Below the pieces are notes generated by a model. The model searched no databases. It was not told where the DNA came from and saw nothing but the letters and a program-made list of their open reading frames with translations. Shown here in pieces: positions 45,619-58,647 of a stretch of DNA of 64,000 nucleotides; the stretch's first letter is position 1, and the number at the start of each line of letters is the position of its first letter. The translations under genes and the position numbers were made by a program. The stretch is from Herbaspirillum sp. RV1423 (GTDB lineage: Bacteria; Pseudomonadota; Gammaproteobacteria; Burkholderiales; Burkholderiaceae_D). The stretch is from NCBI RefSeq assembly GCF_000577615.1, contig NZ_CBXX010000002.1, positions 1 through 64,000 on the forward strand, in the 5' to 3' direction.

Positions 45619-45770
45619 GAAGAACGGCAGGAACTCGGGCGGAAGTTTTTTCTCTGATGGGGGCTTGTTATTTCGGCCGTTGGCTGGTTAGATTGGCGCC
45701 AGCCGCGTCAACGCGGTTTGCCGGTGCGCCGGAACGAGCGTTTTGCTTCAATTTTTAAAAGGTGAACACC

Positions 45771-46082
45771 ATGACAATGACCAAACGTTTTTCCGCATTT
45801 TTCTTTGCCCTGTTCGTGCTGGCCCTGGCCGGTTGTGGTTCGACTCCCCAGCAGACCAGCACGGGACAATTTATCGACGACTCCGTGATCACCACCAAGG
45901 TGAAAGCGGCGATCTTCGAAGAGCCGACCTTGAAGACGCTGCAAATCGGCGTTGAAACCTTCAAGGGCATCGTGCAGTTGAGCGGCTTCGTGAATTCCAG
46001 CGCAGCTTCCCTCAAAGCCGCCGAAGTCACGCGCAAGGTGGAGGGCGTCAAAGGCGTGAAGAACAGCCTGATCGTGAAGTAG
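45771..46082 (+). CDS. BON-domain lipoprotein
   Basis: 103 residues. A lipoprotein signal peptide has lipobox LALAGC with Cys22. A single BON domain follows (FIDDSVITTKVKAAIFEEP, IGVETFKGIVQLSGFVNSS). OsmY/DolP-like proteins of this kind sit at the outer membrane or in the periplasm and bind phospholipid. Position +2 after Cys is Ser, consistent with outer-membrane sorting. The ATG at 45771 follows AAAAGGTG; the GTG at 45762 is the in-frame alternative. Confidence 0.88.
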   Translation: MTMTKRFSAFFFALFVLALAGCGSTPQQTSTGQFIDDSVITTKVKAAIFEEPTLKTLQIGVETFKGIVQLSGFVNSSAASLKAAEVTRKVEGVKGVKNSLIVK

Positions 46083-46116
46083 GAGGAAATAGAAACCGGC
46101 AGGTTTCATCGGTATC

Positions 46117-46152
46117 GGCCCGGATCGGCGGCAACGCGATCCGGGCCGGTTT
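46117..46152. terminator. Terminator between BON lipoprotein and LysR gene
   Basis: GGCCCGGATCG pairs perfectly with CGATCCGGGCC across a 9-nt loop. The T-tail is short (GGTTTCATTTT). Confidence 0.6.
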
Positions 46153-47075
46153 CATTTTGCGACGGCCGGCGCTTCATACCCGGCGGCCAGCGCATCGAAG
46201 CGCTCGCGCAGGAAGGCCAGCAAGGCCCGCACCGTCGGCGAGGCGCTGTTGCGATGCGGGTAGACCGCATTGAGCGGAATCTCTTCCTGGCAATAATCGT
46301 CCAGCAAGGTCGTCAGCCGTCCCGCGCGCACGTCGCTGCGCACGTCTATCCACGATTTGTAGGCAATGCCGACACCGGCCACGGCCCATTCGCGCGCGAT
46401 GGCCGCATCGTCGGTCATGCGATCGCCTTGTACCTTGATGTCGATATGTTGCTTGCCATGCTGGAAGCGCCACTGGTTGAACAAGCCCTGCTTGAGATAG
46501 AACAGCAGGCAGTTATGGCGTAGCAGGTCGTCCGGCGTCTGCGGCACGCCGTGCCGCCCGAGATAGTCCGGCGAGGCCACCAACACGCGCCTGCCGTTGG
46601 TCAATTGCTGCGACACCAGCGACGAATCGCCGAGCTTGCCGGAACGGATGGCGACGTCGACCGCATCGCGGAACAGATCGGCCACGCGATCCGAAAACTG
46701 CATCGTGAATTTGACGTCGGGATGCCGCGCCTGAAACTCGTTGAGCCAGGGGAACAGCACGTTGCGTCCGATGTCGGACGGCATGGATAGCCGTATGTGT
46801 CCCTGGATCGCGTCCTTGCCGCTGCTGAGCAGGGTTTCGCCTTCCTGCAGCAAGGCCAGCGCGTCGCGGCAGTACTCCAGGAAAATCTCTCCTTCCGGCG
46901 TGAGCCGCATGCTGCGAGTCGAACGTGCAAACAGGCGCGTGTTGAGGCGCTGCTCCACGCGCTTCAGGCTGGCGCTGGCGGTAGCCGGGAGGATGCCGAG
47001 AATGCGTGCCGCCTGCGACAGGCTGCCGGTGTCGGCCGTGTGGATCAGCAATTGCAGGTCGGTGATGGCATACAT
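46152..47075 (-). CDS. LysR-family transcriptional regulator
   Basis: 307 residues. The N-terminal winged helix-turn-helix is DLQLLIHTADTGSLSQAARILGILPATASASLKRVEQRLNTRLF. The periplasmic-binding-like effector domain starts at GHIRLSMPSDIGRNVLFPWL. This layout (SMPSDIGR..LFPWLNEF) is of the type often next to oxidoreductase genes. It is divergent from the zinc-type oxidoreductase gene across 122 nt and probably controls it. Confidence 0.92.
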   Translation of the reverse strand: MYAITDLQLLIHTADTGSLSQAARILGILPATASASLKRVEQRLNTRLFARSTRSMRLTPEGEIFLEYCRDALALLQEGETLLSSGKDAIQGHIRLSMPSDIGRNVLFPWLNEFQARHPDVKFTMQFSDRVADLFRDAVDVAIRSGKLGDSSLVSQQLTNGRRVLVASPDYLGRHGVPQTPDDLLRHNCLLFYLKQGLFNQWRFQHGKQHIDIKVQGDRMTDDAAIAREWAVAGVGIAYKSWIDVRSDVRAGRLTTLLDDYCQEEIPLNAVYPHRNSASPTVRALLAFLRERFDALAAGYEAPAVAK

Positions 47076-47197
47076 GGCTTATTTTCAAATTTTATTTGTA
47101 AGTCATTCAATTTTAAGTCCATTTATCTGTTTTTGCGATGCGGTGATAATGCCTCATCTCCCGGACATTCCCGGGTGCTTGATAAAGGAGAAAGACC

Positions 47198-48217
47198 ATG
47201 AAAGCAGTTGCCCTGAAGCGTTACCTGCCCATCGACAATCCCGAGTCCCTGATCGACGTCGAATTGCCGCGTCCGGTGCCGCAGGGCCGCGACCTGCTGG
47301 TGGCCGTCAAGGCGATTGCCGTCAACCCGGTCGACACCAAGGTGCGCGCGCCCAAGGACAAGATCGAAGACGCGCCGCGCGTGCTCGGCTGGGACGCCGC
47401 CGGCGTGGTGGAAGCGGTAGGGCCGGAGGTGACCGGTTTCAAGCCCGGCGACAAGGTGTTCTACGCCGGCGACATCACACGCCCCGGCAGCAACAGCGAA
47501 TTCCAACTGGTCGACGAGCGCATCGTCGGCCATGCGCCGGCCTCGTTGTCGGTGGAAGAGGCCGCCGCTTTGCCGCTGACTGCCATTACCGCCTGGGAAG
47601 CCTTGTTCGAGCGCCTGCGCGTGCCGCGCAAAAGCCCTGTGGGCAAGCCCGCCAGCATCCTGATCATCGGCGGCGCCGGCGGCGTGGGCTCAATCGCGAT
47701 CCAGTTGGCAACCAAGGTCGTCGGCCTGAACGTCATCGCCACCGCGTCGCGTCCGGAATCGGAAAAATGGGTGCGCGAACTGGGCGCGCAACAGGTGATC
47801 AACCATTTCGGCGACATTCCGGCGCAATTGAAGGCAATCGGTTTCGAGAATGTCGATCATGTCCTGATCCTCAACGACACCGACAAGCATTTCCCGGCCG
47901 CGGCCCAGGTCATTGCGCCGCAAGGCACGATCGCCACGATCGTCGAGAACAGCGGTCCGCTCGATGTTTCCCTGCTGAAAGCCAAGAGCGCCGGGTTCGT
48001 CTGGGAATTCATGTTCACGCGTTCGATGTTCCAGACGCCCGACATGGCGGAGCAGGGCAAGCTGCTCGATGACATCGCCCACCTGATCGACCAGGGCGTC
48101 ATCAAGACCACGCTCAACAAGGTGTTGTCGCCGATCAACGCCGCCAATCTGCGTCAGGCCCATGCCGACCTGGAAGGCGGTCGCGTGATCGGCAAGATCG
48201 TGTTGAAAGACTTTTAA
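47198..48217 (+). CDS. Zinc-type alcohol dehydrogenase-like / quinone oxidoreductase
   Basis: 339 residues of the medium-chain dehydrogenase/reductase superfamily. The N-terminal GroES-like part has AVNPVDTKVRAP and VLGWDAAGVVEAVG. The Rossmann motif is ILIIGGAGGVGSIAIQLA. Catalytic zinc cysteines are absent, matching the zinc-independent quinone-oxidoreductase branch (ZADH_like). It probably reduces quinones or enones with NADPH. A GGAGAA ribosome binding site precedes the ATG. Divergent LysR gene as likely regulator. Confidence 0.88.
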   Translation: MKAVALKRYLPIDNPESLIDVELPRPVPQGRDLLVAVKAIAVNPVDTKVRAPKDKIEDAPRVLGWDAAGVVEAVGPEVTGFKPGDKVFYAGDITRPGSNSEFQLVDERIVGHAPASLSVEEAAALPLTAITAWEALFERLRVPRKSPVGKPASILIIGGAGGVGSIAIQLATKVVGLNVIATASRPESEKWVRELGAQQVINHFGDIPAQLKAIGFENVDHVLILNDTDKHFPAAAQVIAPQGTIATIVENSGPLDVSLLKAKSAGFVWEFMFTRSMFQTPDMAEQGKLLDDIAHLIDQGVIKTTLNKVLSPINAANLRQAHADLEGGRVIGKIVLKDF

Positions 48218-48226
48218 CGCCGCATG

Positions 48227-48266
48227 CCGCCATTCCGGACCGCTTTACGGCCGGAATGGCGGTTTT
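48227..48266 (+). terminator. Terminator after the oxidoreductase gene
   Basis: CCGCCATTCCGG pairs perfectly with CCGGAATGGCGG (12-nt loop), followed by TTTT. Confidence 0.7.
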
Positions 48267-48382
48267 CATGGGCTGGAACAGGGCGGGCAAGGTATAATCC
48301 GGGTTTTCGTATTTCCGGCGCACCCGCTGCGCGACGGATCACAATACGGCTCGATTCCACCGCCAAATCCTGACTTTCTGCC

Positions 48383-52402
<4,020 letters not shown>

Positions 52403-52432
52403 TAGGCCTGACTGCGAAAGTCGAAGGCAATA

Positions 52433-52466
52433 AAAAAGCGCAGTTCCGGAAGGAGCTGCGCTTTTT
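52433..52466. terminator. Bidirectional terminator between purL and the porin gene
   Basis: AAAAAGCGCAG / CTGCGCTTTTT stem, extended by TCC/GGA around a short loop. A-run and T-run on both sides. Confidence 0.92.
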
Positions 52467-52530
52467 GTTTTCCGGCGCTGTCTGACCTGAGCCGCAAGCT
52501 GTTGAGGCCGGCGGCGCGATTCAGGCCGGA

Positions 52531-53649
52531 TCAGAAAATGTGACGGATACCGACGCCGACGGTGGTCACGTTGTTCTTGCCCGATGCCGAGTTGGTCAGC
52601 TCGTACACAGCCGCATCCCTGGCCTTGTTGTAGTCGATCGTGGTGTACAGTTGGGTACGCTTGGAGAGCGCATAGTCGGCCCAGCCAACCACGGCATAAC
52701 GCTTGCCGTCGCCGACATTGCCCAGTGTGGTGTAAGACACATTCTTGCTCTTGTCATAGTAGAACGCGCCGGTCAGGGTCAGGGCACTGGTGGCCTTGTA
52801 GCTGCTGCCCAGGAAGAAGCCATTGTCCTTGCGTTGGTTGCCGGGAGTCGCTGCGACGGTCGACGCGGTGGTCCAGCCATTGCTGACATCGCTATCGGCA
52901 GCCATGTAAGCGCCGGTCAAGCCAGTCCTGTCCTTGATGTTGAACCAGCCGCCGAACACCTTGGCAGGACCGAAGTCATAGGAAGCCGACAGGTTCCAGA
53001 CGGTGTCCTTGTAGCTGGAGTTGGCGGCGCTCACAGTTTGCTGGAAGCCGCCGCCGATCGCGAAGGCGCCGGCGGTATAGCGCAGGGCGCTGCTGAACTG
53101 GCTGCCCGTGCGCAGCGAACCGGCCTGCTCGCCAAAAGCCCAACTAATCGACGCCGACACCGGGCCGAAGTCATTGTCATAGCGCAGCATGTTGGGAGTG
53201 CGAATCAGAGTGCCGGCGGCCGGCAGCCAGGAGTTGCTTGCATAGTTGCCGACGGTCAGCGGGTCGAAGTGATCGGCCAGCAGATCGAACAGCGGGGTGT
53301 TCTGCCGACCCATACGAATCTTGCCCAAACTGCCTTGCAGGCCAACCCAGGATTGGCGGCCGAACAGTGAGCCGCCTTGCAGCATTGCACCGTTGTCGCT
53401 GCTGAAACCGTTTTCCAGTTGGAACATGGCTTTCAGGCCGCCGCCCAGATCTTCAGTGCCCTTGAAGCCGATACGGCTGTTGGCAATGGCGCCGTTATCC
53501 ACGCGGACGTTGCTGTTGCCTTGGGCATTGGCGTTGCTGAGGTAGTGGATGCTGGTGTCGACGATGCCGTAGACGGTGACGTTGGACTGAGCAAAAGCAC
53601 TGGTGCCGGTCAGACCTGCGATAGCCAGGGCCAAGTAAGTTTTTTTCAT
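52531..53649 (-). CDS. Gram-negative porin (OmpC/Omp32-like)
   Basis: 372 residues. The signal peptide MKKTYLALAIAGLTGTSAFA is followed by QSNVTVYGIVDTSIHYLSN, the first beta strand of betaproteobacterial porins. Internal strands include SRIGFKGTEDLGGGLKAMFQLENGF and FGRQSWVGLQGSLGKIRMGRQ. The protein ends GVGIRHIF with the terminal Phe required for outer-membrane assembly. It forms a trimeric outer-membrane channel. The start at 53649 has an AGGAGAGAC ribosome binding site. It is convergent with purL. Confidence 0.94.
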   Translation of the reverse strand: MKKTYLALAIAGLTGTSAFAQSNVTVYGIVDTSIHYLSNANAQGNSNVRVDNGAIANSRIGFKGTEDLGGGLKAMFQLENGFSSDNGAMLQGGSLFGRQSWVGLQGSLGKIRMGRQNTPLFDLLADHFDPLTVGNYASNSWLPAAGTLIRTPNMLRYDNDFGPVSASISWAFGEQAGSLRTGSQFSSALRYTAGAFAIGGGFQQTVSAANSSYKDTVWNLSASYDFGPAKVFGGWFNIKDRTGLTGAYMAADSDVSNGWTTASTVAATPGNQRKDNGFFLGSSYKATSALTLTGAFYYDKSKNVSYTTLGNVGDGKRYAVVGWADYALSKRTQLYTTIDYNKARDAAVYELTNSASGKNNVTTVGVGIRHIF

Positions 53650-53990
53650 GTGTCTCTCCTGAAACTTGCTATTTGTTATGGATCGCTGGAGGCACGAACG
53701 GTATCGTGTAACGCCGGGTCTCCTGCTTCGTCGCCGCGCTTGCTCTTGAATGTTGGTGCGCGGCGTCGCTCCGATAGGAACAAGGCGCAAGGATATCAGG
53801 AGAGATTTCGAGTGAGAAATGAATTAACGGACGACTGTGCTCTTTGTCGTTTTTCGGTAAATGCGTAAATTATTTTCGTCAGACTTATTGACTGGTATGC
53901 GTGTTTCGCGCAGGGAAGTGAATTTTTTTGGTATTTTTACGCATGAACAACTGATTTTTGCACAAATAAAAAAATAAGCCGTCAAAATTA
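53650..53990. other. Upstream region of the porin gene
   Basis: About 340 bp without a gene. The part 53860-53990 is strongly AT-rich and is likely the promoter/regulatory region of the porin; no operator was assigned. Confidence 0.5.
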
Positions 53991-54030
53991 AAAAAACGCC
54001 TAAACCGTTCCCGGTAGTAGGCGTTTTTTC
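53990..54030 (-). terminator. Terminator of the msrB-yciB-bolA-PPIase operon
   Basis: ACGCCTA / TAGGCGT stem with A-run and T-run on both sides, 43 nt beyond the PPIase stop codon. Confidence 0.8.
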
Positions 54031-54033
54031 AAC

Positions 54034-54063
54034 CTGCGGGGACCGCAAATGCGGTTCCCGCAG
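54034..54063. repeat. Hairpin beyond the PPIase stop codon
   Basis: CTGCGGGGACCGCA and TGCGGTTCCCGCAG pair over 14 bp with one wobble and a 2-nt centre. There is no T-run; the T-tailed hairpin follows at 53990-54030 on the minus strand. Possibly an mRNA 3' stabiliser. Confidence 0.7.
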
Positions 54064-54072
54064 CGATCCGGA

Positions 54073-54849
54073 TTACTGGACCTTGGCTTTCTTGCGCAGT
54101 TCTTCCTGATAAGCCTGCAGTTTCTTCTGTTGCAGGGCTTCGGCGATTTGCGGCTTTACTTCTTCCAGGGTAGGGACCTTGGCCGGACGCGTGTCTTCCA
54201 GCTTGATCACGTGGTAGCCGAACTGGGTCTTGACCGGCGTTTCGGTGATTTCGCCTTTTTTCAGGGCGACCATGGCGTCGGAGAACGGTTTCACGAACGA
54301 AGCAGGCGTCGCCCAGTCCAGGTCGCCGCCATTGGCAGCCGAGCCGGTGTCCTTGGATTGCTTGGCCAAGTCTTCAAACTTGGTGCCGGCCTTCAGCTTG
54401 GCGATGATGGCTTTGGCGTCTTCTTCCTTGTCGACCAGGATATGGCGGGCATGGTATTCCTTGTCGCCGGCCTGGGCCTTGAACTTGTCGTATTCAGCCT
54501 GGATATCTGCATCGGCAACCGGATGCTTCTTCAGGTAGTCGCCGATCAGGGCGCGGATGACGATGGACTGGCGCGCCAGTTCCAGTTGGTTCTTGACGTC
54601 GGCGTTGTTGCTCAGGCCTTGCTTGTCGGCTTCCTGCATCAGGATTTCGCGATTGATCAGTTCTTCCTTGACGGCGCCGCGCAGTTGCGGGCTGTCCGGC
54701 TGGCCTTGTGCCGTCATTTGCTTGACCATGACGTCGGCGCGCGACGATGGAATAGCTTTGCCGTTTACGACGGCCAGATTTTGCGCCATGACTGGCAAAG
54801 CAGCGGTTGCAAACAGCAGCACCAGCAAACGAGCGGGTTTGAATGTCAT
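54073..54849 (-). CDS. Periplasmic parvulin-type peptidyl-prolyl isomerase
   Basis: 258 residues. The signal peptide ends at PVMA-QNLAVVNGKAIP. An N-terminal SurA-like helical region (QLRGAVKEELINREILMQEADKQGL) is followed by the parvulin domain (EYHARHILVDKEEDAKAII, GGDLDWATPASFVKPFSDAM, TQFGYHVIKLED; about residues 130-222). It assists folding of secreted proteins. It is last in an operon with msrB, yciB and bolA, with 66 nt after bolA. Confidence 0.92.
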   Translation of the reverse strand: MTFKPARLLVLLFATAALPVMAQNLAVVNGKAIPSSRADVMVKQMTAQGQPDSPQLRGAVKEELINREILMQEADKQGLSNNADVKNQLELARQSIVIRALIGDYLKKHPVADADIQAEYDKFKAQAGDKEYHARHILVDKEEDAKAIIAKLKAGTKFEDLAKQSKDTGSAANGGDLDWATPASFVKPFSDAMVALKKGEITETPVKTQFGYHVIKLEDTRPAKVPTLEEVKPQIAEALQQKKLQAYQEELRKKAKVQ

Positions 54850-54915
54850 TATTGAATCCTAAAAAATGGAGGTAATAAGTCGAGAAATGAGAATTGTAGA
54901 GGAGGAATAGTCTTG

Positions 54916-55191
54916 TTAGTTCGCTATTTCAGATGGTGCGATGGCGATGATGGCCAGTGCGTGTATATCCTTGTGCATCATATCAGCCAGGCAATCATAC
55001 ACCAGCCGATGGCGAATTAAACGGTTTTTCCCCTCAAAAACGGCGGAAACCAGGCGAATCCGATAGTGCCCGCCGCCCGACGCCGCGCCCGCGTGACCGG
55101 CATGCAAGGCCGACTCATCCTCGACTTGACACTCGTCGGGCGAGAAAGTTGCAAGCAGGCGTTCGCGGATGACGTCGGGACGCACGCTCAT
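54916..55191 (-). CDS. bolA: BolA-family protein
   Basis: 91 residues. It starts [20 protein letters not shown] and has [31 protein letters not shown] followed by HALAIIA, the BolA/YrbA fold with its conserved RHR and the histidine used for Fe-S ligation with glutaredoxins. It overlaps the yciB end by 4 nt, so the two are translationally coupled. Confidence 0.93.
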   Translation of the reverse strand: MSVRPDVIRERLLATFSPDECQVEDESALHAGHAGAASGGGHYRIRLVSAVFEGKNRLIRHRLVYDCLADMMHKDIHALAIIAIAPSEIAN

Positions 55192-55808
55192 TCGGCGTCT
55201 TTCATGTATTTCGACAGGAACAGGCTCTGGGCGATGATGAAAGCGAACATCAGTCCCATGGTGCCGAACAGTTTGAAGTTGACCCAGATGTCGATGGCGT
55301 AATTGAACGCCACATACAGGTTAAGCAGACCCATCAGCACAAAGAAAATGGTCCATGCCAGGTTGAGCCTGCCCCATACCGGTTCCGGCAAGGAAACTTG
55401 CTTTTCCATCATCACCCGGATCAGGTTTTTCTTCATGAACAATTGACTGATCACCAATGCCGCGCCGAAGCACCAGTAAAGGATGGTCGGCTTCCACTTG
55501 ATGAAGGTGTCGTCGCGGAAATAAATGGTCGCGCCGCCAAATACGACAATGATGGCCAGCGACACCCACAGCATGCCGTCGACCTTCTTGCGGCGCGCCA
55601 GCAGGTAGCCGATCTGCGCCACCGAAGCGACGATGGCGACCGCCGTGGCCAGCAGTATGGGCGCCTGTGAGGCCGCGACGGCGCTGCCGGACATGAAGCC
55701 CGACAAGTATTGCGCCACCAGGCCCTGCGCGGCGTCGGCATGACCTTCACCCCATTTGAAAACGCCGAAAAAGAGGATGACGGGAAAGAGGTCAAACAAA
55801 AACTTCAT
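55188..55808 (-). CDS. yciB: YciB / inner membrane septation protein A
   Basis: 206 residues with five to six hydrophobic helices. The N-terminal [15 protein letters not shown] motif is diagnostic, as are [22 protein letters not shown] and [21 protein letters not shown]. It is an inner-membrane protein involved in envelope maintenance and septation. It stands between msrB and bolA in one operon. Confidence 0.95.
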   Translation of the reverse strand: MKFLFDLFPVILFFGVFKWGEGHADAAQGLVAQYLSGFMSGSAVAASQAPILLATAVAIVASVAQIGYLLARRKKVDGMLWVSLAIIVVFGGATIYFRDDTFIKWKPTILYWCFGAALVISQLFMKKNLIRVMMEKQVSLPEPVWGRLNLAWTIFFVLMGLLNLYVAFNYAIDIWVNFKLFGTMGLMFAFIIAQSLFLSKYMKDAE

Positions 55809-55842
55809 CTGTTAAGTCTTTTCAATGAGATTGCACAGGCAA

Positions 55843-56241
55843 TCAGGTTGTCGGATCAAATCGCAGCGATGCCGAATTGATGCAATAGCGCAAGCCGGTC
55901 GGCGGCGGGCCGTCGGGGAAGACATGGCCCAGGTGCGCGTCGCAGACGTTGCAGATAATTTCGGTACGAATCATGCCATAACTCTTGTCGACTTTCTCGC
56001 ATACGTTATCGGGATTGAGCGCCGTAAAATAGCTGGGCCAGCCGCAGCCGGAGTCGAATTTGGCGTCGGAGGCAAACAATGGCGTGTTGCAGCAGACGCA
56101 GGTATAGATGCCGGCTTCATGATGATCCCAGAATTTCCCCGTGAAAGCGCGCTCGGTGGCGGCGTGGCGGGTTACCTGATATTCCGTCGGGTCCAGTTGG
56201 GCACGCCATTCGGCGTCGGTTTTTTGGACTTTTGCAGTCAT
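55843..56241 (-). CDS. msrB: Peptide methionine-R-sulfoxide reductase MsrB
   Basis: 132 residues. Two zinc-binding CxxC pairs (CVCC and CNVC) flank the GCGWPSYF motif. The catalytic cysteine is in [11 protein letters not shown]. It reduces methionine-R-sulfoxide in proteins. There is no signal peptide, so it is cytoplasmic. It is the first gene of the msrB-yciB-bolA-PPIase set, 34 nt before yciB. Confidence 0.96.
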   Translation of the reverse strand: MTAKVQKTDAEWRAQLDPTEYQVTRHAATERAFTGKFWDHHEAGIYTCVCCNTPLFASDAKFDSGCGWPSYFTALNPDNVCEKVDKSYGMIRTEIICNVCDAHLGHVFPDGPPPTGLRYCINSASLRFDPTT

Positions 56242-56326
56242 GCTAGCGCTCCGTGGTTGATGTCAAAAATGGTGTCTGGATGACGCCTGGTCGTTCCGCA
56301 GAACAGGAACAACGGGAATCTTACGC

Positions 56327-57832
56327 CTATGAAGAGCAACTGACTTCAAGATGGCCGGCCCAGTCGGGCGGCAGGTCGGCGTATTTGTCGTGCTCCGGTT
56401 GTTCGTCGAAAGGGCGGCGCAGGATGTGCTGCAACTTGGCGATTTCGGAGAAATCCTTTTGCTGCGCCTTGTCGATGGCGACTTGCGCCAGGTAATTTCG
56501 TAGCACGTATTTGGGGTTGGTCGCGTCCATTGCAAGTTTCCTGGCGGCATCCGCGCTATTTTCATGGCGCAGGCGGGCTCGATACTGCTGCGCCCAGGCG
56601 TCGAACGCCGCACGTTCGATGAACAGGTCGCGCAACGGCTCGTCGCCGGCGTTGCTTTCCACCCGAAGATCGCCGAGGCGGCGGAAGAACAGCGTGAAGT
56701 CGACATGGCCGGCCTGCAGGATGGCGAACATTGCCTCGAACAGCTTGTCGTCGTCCGGCTGGCGCGTCGTCAGGCCGAGCTTGGCGTGCAGCAAGGCATC
56801 GTTTTTCGCGGCGAAGTCGGCGTCGTAAGACGCCAGCGCCGCTTCGGTGTCTTCCACGCTGCCGATCAGCGGCAGCAACGCCTGGCCGAGCGCGAAGCAG
56901 TTCCATTGGCCGATGCGCGGCTGCATCTGGTAGGAATAGCGGCCTTGCTGGTCGGTGTGGTTGCAGATGTGGCGGGCGTCGAAGGCTTCCATGAAACCGA
57001 ACGGACCGTAATCCAGCGTCAGCCCGAGGATGGACATGTTGTCGGTGTTCATCACGCCGTGCATGAAGCCGACCGCCTGCCATTGCGCCATCAGGTGCGC
57101 GGTGCGTCGGGTGACTTCGGCCAGCAGCGAGCGATAGGGGTTGTCTTCGCCGAGCAGTTCCGGGTAGAAATTGGCGATCACATTGTCGGCCAGCAGCTTC
57201 AATTCATCGTGACGCTTGTTGTAATACCAGTGCTCGAACGAGCCGAAGCGGATGAAGCTGGGCGACATGCGCGTCGCCACCGCCGCGGTCTCCACGGTTT
57301 CGCGCCGGACCTGCGCGTCGGAGCCGGTCACGCACAGTGCGCGCGTGGTGGGAATGCCCAATGCCGCCATCGCCTCCGAACACAGGAATTCGCGGATCGA
57401 AGAGCGCAGCACCGCGCGGCCGTCGCCCATGCGCGAATAGGGCGTCAGTCCGGCGCCCTTGAGTTGCAGTTCCAAGCGGCTGCCGTCGCGCGCAGGCAGG
57501 TCGCCCAGCAGGATGGCACGGCCGTCGCCGAGCTGGCCGGCCCAGACGCCGAATTGATGGCCGGAATACACTGCCGCCAGCGGTTTCGATTGTTGCGCAA
57601 TGGCGTTGCCGGTAAAGATGTCGATGAACGCGTCGCTGTCCGCCACCGCCGGATCGAGCCCGATCAGCGCCGCGGCATCGGCGCTGACGCCCACCAGATA
57701 CGGATGCGGCAACGGCGTCGGTTGCAGACGGGTGAAGAACGCCGGCGGCAATGTCGCGAAGGCGTTGGCAAACGGCAAAGAGGCAGCATCGGTATGGTCG
57801 CCGGAACCGCTGAAGGGGGCTGGTGCATTCAT
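56327..57832 (-). CDS. selO: Protein adenylyltransferase SelO (YdiU)
   Basis: 501 residues. The pseudokinase core includes [43 protein letters not shown] and [24 protein letters not shown]. SelO uses ATP to AMPylate proteins and responds to oxidative stress. The C terminus ends SCSS; bacterial SelO proteins keep a C-terminal cysteine where animals have selenocysteine. Its place next to msrB agrees with a redox role. Start 57832 (MNAPAPFSG); the frame is open to 57865. Confidence 0.95.
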   Translation of the reverse strand: MNAPAPFSGSGDHTDAASLPFANAFATLPPAFFTRLQPTPLPHPYLVGVSADAAALIGLDPAVADSDAFIDIFTGNAIAQQSKPLAAVYSGHQFGVWAGQLGDGRAILLGDLPARDGSRLELQLKGAGLTPYSRMGDGRAVLRSSIREFLCSEAMAALGIPTTRALCVTGSDAQVRRETVETAAVATRMSPSFIRFGSFEHWYYNKRHDELKLLADNVIANFYPELLGEDNPYRSLLAEVTRRTAHLMAQWQAVGFMHGVMNTDNMSILGLTLDYGPFGFMEAFDARHICNHTDQQGRYSYQMQPRIGQWNCFALGQALLPLIGSVEDTEAALASYDADFAAKNDALLHAKLGLTTRQPDDDKLFEAMFAILQAGHVDFTLFFRRLGDLRVESNAGDEPLRDLFIERAAFDAWAQQYRARLRHENSADAARKLAMDATNPKYVLRNYLAQVAIDKAQQKDFSEIAKLQHILRRPFDEQPEHDKYADLPPDWAGHLEVSCSS

Positions 57833-57977
57833 GGGCTGTACGCGCGTCGCGCGGAAGATAGGCAACTAAGGCAACTGCAAAACGCCATTTTGACAGAGAT
57901 GCGGGGATTCCACCTGAGCAAGCTGCGTTTCCCGACAAGATATGAGACCATCCGGCAAAACATCGACAAGCTCAATC

Positions 57978-58508
57978 ATGAAAAACATCCATCGCCTCAG
58001 ACATTGCGTGCTGCTCCTGACAGCGTTTCTTTGCATCGCCGTTGGCGCCGCAGCGGCCGGCACGCCGCCGTATGCGCCGGTGAAGGAACGCGTCTGCACC
58101 GACTGCAAGATCACCGCGCCGGCCGAGATGATCCCGTCGCGCGGCGTGGTGCTTTCCAACGGCAGTTTCAGCACGCCGCTCGGTTATTGGGAAGCGGTCG
58201 ACATCGACAGTCGCAGGATGACGCGCTTCATCACGCAGATCAATCCATCCACGCACAAGCTCGCCATCGCGCAAAGCCGTTCGGTCGATTTGAGCGAGGA
58301 AGATGTGGCGGCGATCGTCGCGCTGGCCAATGCGGTCTGGCGTTTTCCGCAGAAACTGCCCGCCGCGGCGGCAACGGACGTGGTGTGGGGCGTCGACCTG
58401 TTCGACGGCGGCGCGACCAGGAAAGAGTCCGGCATGGGCGTGTTGCAAGGGGAAGGCGCCGATCTGAAGAACGGACTTGAGCAAATCTGGAAGCGTCTGG
58501 CGCGTTGA
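57978..58508 (+). CDS. Exported protein of unknown function
   Basis: 176 residues. A Sec signal peptide (MKNIHRLRHCVLLLTAFLCI to about residue 27) is followed by a CTDC motif near residue 40, which could bind metal or form a disulfide. The rest contains STPLGYWEAVDIDSRRMTRFI and LSEEDVAAIVALANAVWRFP. I do not recognise the family. It is divergent from selO and 139 nt upstream of the phospholipase-like gene on the same strand. Confidence 0.7.
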   Translation: MKNIHRLRHCVLLLTAFLCIAVGAAAAGTPPYAPVKERVCTDCKITAPAEMIPSRGVVLSNGSFSTPLGYWEAVDIDSRRMTRFITQINPSTHKLAIAQSRSVDLSEEDVAAIVALANAVWRFPQKLPAAAATDVVWGVDLFDGGATRKESGMGVLQGEGADLKNGLEQIWKRLAR

Positions 58509-58647
58509 CCCTGGCCTGTAACCCGGCGTTCGGCGTCATCTCCCGGTAACAATGCAGGACTAAGTTGGCATGGCGGGTTTGCCGCCCGGCCGGCGGATGG
58601 CGGCACATCTTGCGGTGATTCCTTCATGCCGGACCGAGGAGATGCAG